In this document: positions 14,927-22,454 of the stretch, piece after piece
How positions within the stretch are numbered: the stretch's first letter is position 1
Layout of the letters: every line of letters starts with the position of its first letter
DNA from: Maricaulis sp965657935
Lineage (GTDB): Bacteria > Pseudomonadota > Alphaproteobacteria > Caulobacterales > Maricaulaceae
Length of the DNA: 25,394 nucleotides
Assembly (NCBI GenBank): GCA_965657935.1
Contig: CBFHQE010000028.1
Span: 1-25,394 of the forward strand
Direction of reading: 5' to 3'
Translations under genes and position numbers: made by a program
The notes under the pieces: model-generated
Seen by the model: only the letters and a program-made list of their open reading frames with translations
What the model was told of the DNA's origin: nothing
Database searches by the model: none

Positions 14927-15498
14927 GCGAAGGCCTCCTCGAACTTCGTGATCTTGTTCGCCTGATCGAGCAGATAGCCCATCGGATCATTGCCGCTGAG
15001 CAGGCAGTGGCGGGCGAAAGGCTCGATGTCGAATGTAAAGCTTGGACCGTCCGTGATCCGAACCTGGGTTTCCTCCAGATCAATCTCGACTTGCGAGTCC
15101 GGATGGGCCAGCAGCCATCGGTGGGCCTCGGGCGGAGCAACGACGGGCAGAAGTCCGTTGCGCGCAGCGTTCGAACGGAAAATGTCGGCAATCTCGCAGG
15201 AGATGACCGCGCGGAAGCCGAAGTCCAGCAGGGCCCAGGGCGCGTGTTCACGTGAGGAACCACAGCCGAAATTTCGGCCGGCCACGAGCACGGATGCCCG
15301 CGCGGCGTCGAAGCCGCTGAGCGGTGAATTGGCCCGGGGTGAGCCGCCGCCGTCAAAGCGCCAGTCATGGAAGGCAAAACGCCCCAGACCCGAGCGCGAG
15401 GTCGTCGTCAGGAAGCGTGCCGGGATGATCTGGTCGGTGTCGATATTCTCGCCGGCAAGATTGAACGTCCGGCTGTTGATCGGAAATGTCTCAGGCAT
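14923..15498 (-). CDS. leuD: 3-isopropylmalate dehydratase, small subunit
   Basis: 191 residues. It is the swivelling domain that completes the LeuC active site and isomerises 2-isopropylmalate to 3-isopropylmalate. Signatures are NIDTDQIIPARFL (about 18-30), NFGCGSSREHAPWALLDFGFRAVIS (about 75-99) and the FRSNAARNGLLPV segment. Length is slightly below the roughly 200 residues of most bacterial LeuD. It overlaps leuC upstream by eight bases and leuB downstream by four bases, so the three are translationally coupled. Confidence 0.97.
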   Translation of the reverse strand: MPETFPINSRTFNLAGENIDTDQIIPARFLTTTSRSGLGRFAFHDWRFDGGGSPRANSPLSGFDAARASVLVAGRNFGCGSSREHAPWALLDFGFRAVISCEIADIFRSNAARNGLLPVVAPPEAHRWLLAHPDSQVEIDLEETQVRITDGPSFTFDIEPFARHCLLSGNDPMGYLLDQANKITKFEEAFA

Positions 15499-16903
15499 AT
15501 TCCGTCTCCTTGAGTTTGGCCGGGTCGGTCACGCGGCCGGTGACAGCTGAGGCTGCGGCCACCGCCGGACTGGCCAGCATGGTGCGAACACCCGGGCCCT
15601 GGCGGCCCTCGAAATTGCGGTTGGATGTCGACACGATCAGCTCGCCTGGCGCGCCCTTGTCGCCATTCATGGCGATACACATCGAGCAACCCGCTTCACG
15701 CCATTGCGCGCCGGCCGCCTTGAAGACCTCGTCGAGGCCTTCTTCCTCGGCCTGGGCCTTCACCCGGACGGATCCGGGCACCACTAGTGCCGTGACACCC
15801 GGCGAGACCGCCCGGCCGCGCAGGACATGGGCCGCTGCCCGCAGGTCGGAGATGCGGGAATTGGTACACGAGCCAATAAAGACGCGATTGACCTTCTGGC
15901 CGGATACGGTTTTGCCGGCCGTAACCCGCATGTAGTCGGCCGCTTTCTGATCGCTGTCATTACGATAGTCCGGCACGACATCATCCAGCGCGATTGCGGT
16001 ATCGGGCGCCGTGCCCCAGGTGATCATCGGGCGGAGACCCTCGACATCAACAACAACCTCGGTGTCGAAACGCGCGCCTTCATCGGTAAAGAGCTGGCGC
16101 CATTTGCTCACAGCGGCCTCCCACTGGGCACCGTCAGGTGCGCGCTTGCGCCCTTGCAGGAAGGCGTATGTCTTTTCGTCCGGTGCCACGAGTCCGGCCC
16201 GGGCGCCGGCTTCGATCGACATGTTGCAGAGCGTCATGCGGCCGTCCATGTCCAGCGCTGTGATGGCGTCGCCGCAATACTCGATGACATGGCCAGTTCC
16301 GCCATCGACACCGATCTTTGCAATGATGGCGAGGATAATGTCCTTGGCCGAGGCGTTCGGCCCCGGTCGGCCGGTCACATGGACCCGCATGGATTTGGGT
16401 TTGCGCTGCAACAGGCATTGCGTCGCCAGCACGTGGCCGACCTCGGTTGTACCAATGCCAAAGGCCAACGCGCCAAATGCGCCATGGGTTGCGGTATGGC
16501 TGTCGCCGCAGACGATTGTCATGCCGGGCTGGGTCGCGCCCAGTTCCGGCCCGATGACGTGCACCACGCCGCGATATTCACTCTCCCAGCCATTCAGCTC
16601 GATGCCATGGCGGGCGGTATTGGCATAAAGCGTTTCCACCTGTGCTGCTGCGGCATCGGTTGCATAGGGCGGTGGCGACCCGGCCTTGAAGGGCAAGGTC
16701 GGGGTGGCGTGGTCTATCGTTGCCAGTGTGCGATCGGGGCGACGGACTTTGAGGCCACGCGCGTCGAGTTCCGCGAAGGCCTGGGGCGAGGTCACTTCAT
16801 GCACCAGGTGCAGGTCGACATACATCGTGGCTGGTGTGTCCGGCGTTTCTGCCTCGACGATGTGCGCGTCCCAGATTTTCTCGAAGAGGCTTCTAGGCGA
16901 CAT
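15491..16903 (-). CDS. leuC: 3-isopropylmalate dehydratase, large subunit
   Basis: 470 residues from ATG 16903 (MSPRSLFEKIWDAHIV). The frame is open seven codons further upstream, but only this start has GGAGG about 6 bases before it and matches the family N terminus. Aconitase-family protein with a [4Fe-4S] cluster held by Cys346 (GSCTNSR), Cys406 and Cys409 (CSMC). Other conserved text is VDLHLVHEVTSPQAF, VCGDSHTATHGAFGALAFGIGTTEVGHVLATQ and WGTAPDTAIALD. With LeuD it converts 2- to 3-isopropylmalate. Its start overlaps the ilvE stop by 11 bases. Confidence 0.97.
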   Translation of the reverse strand: MSPRSLFEKIWDAHIVEAETPDTPATMYVDLHLVHEVTSPQAFAELDARGLKVRRPDRTLATIDHATPTLPFKAGSPPPYATDAAAAQVETLYANTARHGIELNGWESEYRGVVHVIGPELGATQPGMTIVCGDSHTATHGAFGALAFGIGTTEVGHVLATQCLLQRKPKSMRVHVTGRPGPNASAKDIILAIIAKIGVDGGTGHVIEYCGDAITALDMDGRMTLCNMSIEAGARAGLVAPDEKTYAFLQGRKRAPDGAQWEAAVSKWRQLFTDEGARFDTEVVVDVEGLRPMITWGTAPDTAIALDDVVPDYRNDSDQKAADYMRVTAGKTVSGQKVNRVFIGSCTNSRISDLRAAAHVLRGRAVSPGVTALVVPGSVRVKAQAEEEGLDEVFKAAGAQWREAGCSMCIAMNGDKGAPGELIVSTSNRNFEGRQGPGVRTMLASPAVAAASAVTGRVTDPAKLKETEYA

Positions 16904-17849
16904 GCTGGGCCTCCATGGCGTCATCGTGGACCGGGGTCAGCCAGTTCCAGCGATCCTCGGTTTCGCCGCTGAACAGTCCGAAGAAACGTTTCTGCATCAG
17001 TTCGGCAACGGGACCGCGTCCGCCACAGCGCACCTGGTGGCCATCAACTGACCGGACAGGAGTGATCTCGGCTGCTGTACCCGTGAAGAAGATCTCGTCG
17101 GCGACGTACAGGCTTTCGCGTGACAAGGTCTGTTCGCGCACGTCAAACCCGTCCGCCTCGGCCAGTTTCATCACGGCATCGCGGGTCAGGCCGGACAGGA
17201 TGGAGGAGGAGGTCGGCGGGGTGCGAATGATGCCGTCGGAGACGACAAAGATGTTCTCGCCGGCACCTTCGGAGACAAGGCCATTGATATCCAGGCCGAT
17301 GCCTTCGTCGAACCCTCGGTCATGCGCTTCCTGGCTGATCAGGACAGAGGACAGGTAATTGCCGCCCGCCTTGGCTCCGGTGGGGATGGTGTTGGGAGCC
17401 GCGCGGCTCCAGCTGGAGATACAGCAATCCACCCCCTTCGAAAGCGCTTCCTCGCCCAGATAAGCGCCCCACGGGAAGGCCGCGATCGCCACATCGACCT
17501 TGGCCGCCTTGCCTGGCATGACCCCTATTCCACCATATCCGAAAAAGGCGACCGGGCGCAGATAGGCGTCGGTCAACCGGTTCGAGCGAACGACATGGCG
17601 GCAGGCCTGCTCCAGTTCCTGAGGCGTATAGGGCAGGGGCATGCGGTAGATCTTGGCTGAATCGAACAGCCGGCGGACATGATCCTGCAGCCGGAAGATT
17701 TGCGGACCCTGCGGGGTCTTGTAGGCCCGGATGCCTTCGAAGACCGAGGTGCCGTAATGCAGGGCGTGGCTGAGGATATGGGTCTGCGCGTCGTGCCAAT
17801 CGATCAACTCGCCATTGCGCCAGATGAAGTCTGTTTCCTGAATAGACAT
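16893..17849 (-). CDS. ilvE: Branched-chain amino acid aminotransferase
   Basis: 318 residues, fold-type IV PLP enzyme. It transfers the amino group between glutamate and the 2-oxo acids of valine, leucine and isoleucine, the last step of all three pathways. The pyridoxal-phosphate lysine is Lys160 in PTGAKAGGNYL. Other hallmarks are HYGTSVFEGIRAY (31-43), GLDINGLVSEGAGENIF and FFTGTAAEITPVRSVDG. Length is close to E. coli IlvE (309). It is inserted between leuA (9-base gap) and leuC (11-base overlap), so the transaminase is co-expressed with the leucine branch. Confidence 0.97.
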   Translation of the reverse strand: MSIQETDFIWRNGELIDWHDAQTHILSHALHYGTSVFEGIRAYKTPQGPQIFRLQDHVRRLFDSAKIYRMPLPYTPQELEQACRHVVRSNRLTDAYLRPVAFFGYGGIGVMPGKAAKVDVAIAAFPWGAYLGEEALSKGVDCCISSWSRAAPNTIPTGAKAGGNYLSSVLISQEAHDRGFDEGIGLDINGLVSEGAGENIFVVSDGIIRTPPTSSSILSGLTRDAVMKLAEADGFDVREQTLSRESLYVADEIFFTGTAAEITPVRSVDGHQVRCGGRGPVAELMQKRFFGLFSGETEDRWNWLTPVHDDAMEAQHVA

Positions 17850-17858
17850 GATTAATCC

Positions 17859-19436
17859 TTACGAGACAGCGCGTTGCGCTGTTTTATGGGAGGGTTGAGG
17901 CGCGGGCTGGCGCTCAAAGGCGAAAAGCAGGGAGTCGATGGCCGCAGTGACCACATCGGGTCCGCGCGCCCGGCCGCGCACACGCTGGCCTTCAAGATCG
18001 ACTTCGATCTCGGCCACAAATTCGCGCCCGGTCTGGGAGCGCAGCATGCGGGTTTCCAGACCGACCACATCGGCCTGACGCCCGGTGATGCGCTGCACCG
18101 CGGCAAAGGCGGCGGCGACGGGACCCTCACCGGATGCAATATCGGACACACGGCCACGATCGGGGTGGGACAGCTCAACACGGGCAAACTGCTTGGGGCG
18201 CGGACCCGCGGTGGTGCGCAGCTCGGTGCGCATGACCTGCCAGGCCGAACCGCTTTCGCCATACCCCTCCATCAGGCTGACCAGGTCAGCATCGGTGACT
18301 TCACCATGGGCATCGGCGAGGTCCTTGAACGCCCGGAACACGTCGTTCAGGCGTTCCGGGTCCGGCTGATAGCCCAGCTTTGCCAGGCGCTGGTTGAGCG
18401 CGTGTTTGCCGGAATGCTTGCCCAGCACCAGCTCGGAGCCGGGTGCGCCGACGCTTTCCGGGGTCATGATTTCATAGGTGCGGCGGTCTGCGATCATGCC
18501 GTGCTGGTGAATGCCGGCCTCGTGGGCAAAGGCATTCTTGCCGACGATGGCCTTGTTCGGCGCGACTGGTGCGCCGGTCAGTCGCATCAGCTTCTGGCTG
18601 GCCGGCCAGAGTTTTGTGGTATCGACACGGGAGGTGGCCGGGAAAACATCCGGGCGGACATTCAGCGCCATGACCACTTCTTCCAGCGAACAATTCCCCG
18701 CCCGTTCGCCAATACCGTTTATGGCGCACTCGACCTGGCGTGCGCCGGCCTGGACCGCGGCCAGGCTGTTGGAGACCGCCAGGCCCAGATCATTGTGGCA
18801 ATGCGCTGAGAAGATGACGTGTTCGGGCCGTTCGACCTCGCGCATCAGTCGCTCGAAGACGCGACGGATTTCACCGGGTTCAGTAACGCCAACCGTGTCG
18901 GGGACGTTGAGGACGTCGGCACCGAAGCTCGCGGCGCAGCTCAGGGCTTCAGTCAGAAAATCGTCCTCGGTGCGCAGGGCATCCTCGGCGGAAAATTCCA
19001 CTTCGTCGAAACACTGCGAAGCATGGCTCAAGGATGTCTCGATGGCCTTGAGCACTTCCAGTCGTGACATGCGCAGCTTGGCGTCGCGGTGGATCGGGCT
19101 GGTCGCCAGAAAGATGTGAACCCTCTTGCGACGTGCCGGAGACAGCGCCTCTGCGGCCGCGTCAATATCCGCGATGGAGGCGCGGGACAGTGAACACAGC
19201 GTCGGCCCGTCGATCTCGCGGGCGATATCCTTCACCGCAGCGGCATCACCGGGCGAGGCGGCGGCAAAACCCGCTTCGATGACATCTACCCGCATGGTTG
19301 CAAGGAGTTGCGCCAGTTCAACTTTCTGCGCTGGTGTCATGGAGAAGCCGGGCGCCTGTTCTCCGTCACGCAGCGTGGTATCGAAGATCCGAACATGATC
19401 CTCGGTGCTGTGGTGAGTTACTGTGGTTGTCGACAT
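17859..19436 (-). CDS. leuA: 2-isopropylmalate synthase
   Basis: 525 residues, the usual length for the short bacterial LeuA type. It condenses acetyl-CoA with 3-methyl-2-oxobutanoate, the committed step to leucine. The N-terminal TIM barrel shows RIFDTTLRDGEQAPGFSM (catalytic Arg23, metal Asp24), the metal-binding His212 and His214 in SAHCHNDLGLAVSNS, and NGIGERAGNCSLEEVVMAL. The C-terminal LeuA dimer/regulatory domain, which senses leucine for feedback inhibition, covers about residues 390-515 and includes DVVGLETRMLRSQ. AGGAG precedes ATG 19436. The start lies inside the end of ilvN (19-base overlap). Confidence 0.97.
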   Translation of the reverse strand: MSTTTVTHHSTEDHVRIFDTTLRDGEQAPGFSMTPAQKVELAQLLATMRVDVIEAGFAAASPGDAAAVKDIAREIDGPTLCSLSRASIADIDAAAEALSPARRKRVHIFLATSPIHRDAKLRMSRLEVLKAIETSLSHASQCFDEVEFSAEDALRTEDDFLTEALSCAASFGADVLNVPDTVGVTEPGEIRRVFERLMREVERPEHVIFSAHCHNDLGLAVSNSLAAVQAGARQVECAINGIGERAGNCSLEEVVMALNVRPDVFPATSRVDTTKLWPASQKLMRLTGAPVAPNKAIVGKNAFAHEAGIHQHGMIADRRTYEIMTPESVGAPGSELVLGKHSGKHALNQRLAKLGYQPDPERLNDVFRAFKDLADAHGEVTDADLVSLMEGYGESGSAWQVMRTELRTTAGPRPKQFARVELSHPDRGRVSDIASGEGPVAAAFAAVQRITGRQADVVGLETRMLRSQTGREFVAEIEVDLEGQRVRGRARGPDVVTAAIDSLLFAFERQPAPQPSHKTAQRAVS

Positions 19437-19708
19437 GACGGCTCTCCTGGAGGCATGGCATGGCTGGCCATGTGGGCCGGCATCGGGGTGTGGACGTTCA
19501 TGACGTCGAACAGACGGGACAGCTGGCGCGTGAGGACATCCAGCGAGCGCTCGCCGCGCGGGATGATGCGGGCAGCGATATCGGTCACGCCGTCCTGTGC
19601 GGCGGTCTTGTCCAGGCTCTCGATAATGAATCCACGGCGCTCAATATTGCTGAGCAGGCGCACAAGGGCGCCTTCGCGCTCGGCCAGTTGAATGGTGATG
19701 TTGTGCAT
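19418..19708 (-). CDS. ilvN: Acetohydroxyacid synthase, small regulatory subunit (short type)
   Basis: 96 residues consisting of one ACT domain (about 1-75) with the family motif LAEREGALVRLLSNIERRGFIIESL. The ACT dimer binds valine or another branched-chain amino acid and tunes the IlvB catalytic subunit. Many alphaproteobacteria carry a 160-185-residue small subunit (IlvH type) with an extra C-terminal domain; this one is the short form, like E. coli IlvN (96) or IlvM (87). The last 24 residues are a Met/His/Pro-rich tail (HTPMPAHMASHAMPPGE) that overlaps the leuA start. It begins three bases after the ilvB stop codon. Confidence 0.93.
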   Translation of the reverse strand: MHNITIQLAEREGALVRLLSNIERRGFIIESLDKTAAQDGVTDIAARIIPRGERSLDVLTRQLSRLFDVMNVHTPMPAHMASHAMPPGEPSCRQPQ

Positions 19709-19711
19709 GGG

Positions 19712-21406
19712 TCAGTCCTCCATCATTTCTGCATTGGATTTGCCTGGCGGAACGAGGGGCCAGACGTTTTCGCGCGGGTCGATCAGGCAGTGCGCCAGGA
19801 TCGGCCCGGTTGCGTTGAGCAATCGCTCGATGGCGCCAGGCACCTCGTCGCGACTGTGTATGGTGAAAGCTTCGACGCCGAAGGAGCGGGCGACCTCGGC
19901 AAAATCCGGATTGTCGTAGAGGTCGATCTCGGAGAAATTCTGATCGAAGAATAATTCCTGCCACTGGCGCACCAGTCCCAGCGAGGCATTGTCCAGCAAC
20001 AGGATACGGATCGGCACGCCATAACGCCGCGCGGTCGCCAGTTCCTGGATATTCATCATGATGGAGCCATCGCCCGTGATGGTAACGACCTTGCTCTGTG
20101 GCCGCTCCAGCGCCGCGCCGATTCCGGCGGGAAGGCCATAACCCATGGCGCCCAGGCCGGCGCTGGTCAGATGGTTTTCCGGATGCGAAAAGCGGCAGTG
20201 CTGCGCCACCCACATCTGGTGCTGGCCAACGTCACAGGCCGCGATGAAGTCATCGCCTGCGGTCTCCGACAACGCTTTGAGAAGGCCAGGCGCGTAGACG
20301 CCGGAACCGGGCGCGTCATAGGTGAAGGCAAAGTCTTGCTTGCGATTGCGACACAAGGCCCGCCAGCTGTCGATGCACAGATAGCCCGCATCCAGCCGCG
20401 CCAGCGCATCTTGCAGATCGCCTCGAATGGCAACATCAACACCGCGCAATTTGCCGATCTCGGCATGATCGAGGTCCATGTGGATGATGCGGGCCTGGGG
20501 TGCGAACTGGTCCGGCTTGCCAGTCGCGCGGTCGTCGAAACGCGCGCCACAGCAGATCAGGAGATCACTTTCCTGCACCGCCAGATTGGCTGCGCGAGTG
20601 CCGTGCATGCCCAGCATGCCCATATAATTGTGGGCGTCGGGATGGGCACAGCCGATGGCCTTGAGCGTCGCGACGGCCGGGATGCCGGTGCGCGCCATGA
20701 AATCGCGCGCGGCTTCAACGGCGCCGCCCAGCGCGATGCCTCCCCCCATATAGAGCACGGGGCGGCGGGCGGCCTGGATCAGGCTCAGCGCTTGTTCGAT
20801 CTTGTCATCCGACGCACAGGTCAGCTCAGGGCTTGACCGGGGTTCAGCGCGTTCGAACGTCATCTCCGCCTGCAGCATGTCCTTGGGCAGATCAACGAGT
20901 ACAGGGCCGGGCCGGCCTTCTTCAGCGATCCGGAAGGCCTCGCGAATGGTCGCCGGGATGTCGTCGGCCCGGCGAACGATCATGGAATGTTTGACGACTG
21001 GCAGGCTCATGCCGAACACGTCGACTTCCTGGAAGGCATCCGTGCCCATCAGTGTCGAAGGAACCTGCCCGGTCAGGATGACCATGGGAACGCTGTCCAT
21101 ATAGGCATTGGCGATACCGGTCAGCAGATTGGTCGCGCCGGGCCCGGAGGTTGCGAGACAGACGCCGGCCTTGCCGGTCAGGCGCGCCTGGGCGTCGGCC
21201 GCGAAGCTGGCAGCCTGTTCGTGGCGGACCAGGATGTGCTCCAGCTTGGAGCCGACCAGCGCGTCATAGACCGGCATGATCGCCCCGCCCGGATAGCCGA
21301 AGATCCGATGCACGCCGAGATCTTCAAGCGTACGCACCACGGCGTGAGCACCCGTCATCAGTTCACGGGCATGCGCTTCTATCTCGGCAGCGGGAAGGGC
21401 GGTCAT
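19712..21406 (-). CDS. ilvB: Acetohydroxyacid synthase, large catalytic subunit
   Basis: 564 residues from ATG 21406, preceded by AGGAGAG. The open frame runs 97 codons further up, but that extension is Arg/Pro/Ser-rich shadow of ilvC. It is a thiamine diphosphate and FAD enzyme that joins two pyruvates (or pyruvate and 2-oxobutyrate) to acetolactate (or acetohydroxybutyrate). The catalytic Glu63 lies in LVRHEQAASFAADAQARLTGK, and the ThDP-Mg motif starts at GDG 445 with the following NIQELATA and LLLDN. The active-site Trp482 (VRQWQELF), known as a herbicide-contact position in plant enzymes, is present. Gap to ilvC 25 bases and to ilvN 3 bases. Confidence 0.97.
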   Translation of the reverse strand: MTALPAAEIEAHARELMTGAHAVVRTLEDLGVHRIFGYPGGAIMPVYDALVGSKLEHILVRHEQAASFAADAQARLTGKAGVCLATSGPGATNLLTGIANAYMDSVPMVILTGQVPSTLMGTDAFQEVDVFGMSLPVVKHSMIVRRADDIPATIREAFRIAEEGRPGPVLVDLPKDMLQAEMTFERAEPRSSPELTCASDDKIEQALSLIQAARRPVLYMGGGIALGGAVEAARDFMARTGIPAVATLKAIGCAHPDAHNYMGMLGMHGTRAANLAVQESDLLICCGARFDDRATGKPDQFAPQARIIHMDLDHAEIGKLRGVDVAIRGDLQDALARLDAGYLCIDSWRALCRNRKQDFAFTYDAPGSGVYAPGLLKALSETAGDDFIAACDVGQHQMWVAQHCRFSHPENHLTSAGLGAMGYGLPAGIGAALERPQSKVVTITGDGSIMMNIQELATARRYGVPIRILLLDNASLGLVRQWQELFFDQNFSEIDLYDNPDFAEVARSFGVEAFTIHSRDEVPGAIERLLNATGPILAHCLIDPRENVWPLVPPGKSNAEMMED

Positions 21407-21431
21407 GGTTCGTCTCTCCTGGGTGGGCCGG

Positions 21432-22454
21432 CTAGTGGGCGTTGGCGCCGGGCTGCAGCCACGGCATGTCCGCCCGCAATTGCGCGCCGGTCTTTTCAAT
21501 CGGGTGTTCGAGATCCTTGCGCAGGAGGGCGGCGTATTGCGGCTTGCCGGCCTGGTTCTCGGTGATCCAGTCGCGGGCAAAGGTGCCGTCCTGGATGTCC
21601 TTGAGGATTTCCCGCATGCGGGCCCGGGTCTCGTCATTGATGACACGTGGGCCGGAGCGCAGATCGCCATAAATCGCGGTTTCGGAGATGAATTCATGCA
21701 TCTTCCCGAGCCCGCCCTCGTAGAGGAGATCGACGATGAGCTTGAGTTCGTGCAGGCATTCGAAATAGGCGACCTCCGGCTGGTAGCCGGCCTCGGTCAG
21801 GGTCTCGTAACCGGCCAGGACCAGTTCGGTCGCTCCGCCGCACAGGACGGCCTGTTCGCCAAACAGATCGGTTTCTGTCTCCTCGGCGAAACTCGTCTCG
21901 ATCACGCCGGAATTGGCGCCGCCGATACAGGACGTGTAGGCCAGCGCACGATTGCGGGCCTTGCCCGTCGCGTCCTGTTGGATCGCAAAGAGACAGGGCA
22001 CGCCGCGACCGCGCTCGTATTCACGACGGACAAGATCGCCGGGGCCCTTGGGCGCGACCAGCATGATGTCGATGTCGTCAGCGGGCTGGACGCGCCCGAA
22101 ATGGACGGAGAAACCGTGAGCGAACATGAGGGCATTGCCAGCCTCCAGGTTCGGGGCAATCTGCTCACGGAAAATCTCCTCATGTGTCATGTCCGGGGTC
22201 AGGATCATGACGATATCGGCTTGTTTGGCGGCATCAGCCGGTTCGGCGGTCGCGAGGCCGTCCTGGACAGCGCGCTGGGCACCGGTTCCACCGGCGCGGA
22301 CACCGACGATAACCTGGCAGCCGCTGTCCCTGAGGTTCATGGCGTGGGCGCGGCCCTGGCTGCCATAACCGATGATGGCCACCGTTTCCGCCTTGAAGGC
22401 GGTGGTGTCGATTTCGAAATCACTCCGGCGCGGAGCCTGGTTCGGGCGGGTCAT
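21432..22454 (-). CDS. ilvC: Ketol-acid reductoisomerase, class I, with atypical cofactor loop
   Basis: 340 residues, the class I length (about 330-340). It isomerises and reduces acetolactate and acetohydroxybutyrate with NAD(P)H and two Mg2+. Signatures are IIGYGSQGRAHAMNLRDSG (27-45), Lys136 in APKGPG, and metal ligands Asp196 and Glu200 (DLFGEQ) with Glu232 and Glu236 (ECLHELKLIVDLLYEGG). Oddities: the usual GSQGHAHA has Arg35, KGPGH has Asp140, and the loop that normally supplies serines to the NADPH 2'-phosphate (RKGSxSW) reads RAGGTGA at 53-59. Cofactor preference may therefore be relaxed. Its ATG overlaps the ilvD stop by four bases. Confidence 0.96.
   Translation of the reverse strand: MTRPNQAPRRSDFEIDTTAFKAETVAIIGYGSQGRAHAMNLRDSGCQVIVGVRAGGTGAQRAVQDGLATAEPADAAKQADIVMILTPDMTHEEIFREQIAPNLEAGNALMFAHGFSVHFGRVQPADDIDIMLVAPKGPGDLVRREYERGRGVPCLFAIQQDATGKARNRALAYTSCIGGANSGVIETSFAEETETDLFGEQAVLCGGATELVLAGYETLTEAGYQPEVAYFECLHELKLIVDLLYEGGLGKMHEFISETAIYGDLRSGPRVINDETRARMREILKDIQDGTFARDWITENQAGKPQYAALLRKDLEHPIEKTGAQLRADMPWLQPGANAH

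Noticed and set aside
16904..16924. Seven-codon N-terminal extension of leuC
   Set aside because: ATG 16903 has GGAGG at the right distance and matches the LeuC start (MSPRSLFEKIWDAH).
21407..21697. 97-codon N-terminal extension of ilvB
   Set aside because: It overlaps ilvC, is Arg/Pro/Ser-rich, and the family N terminus begins at ATG 21406 with AGGAGAG before it.
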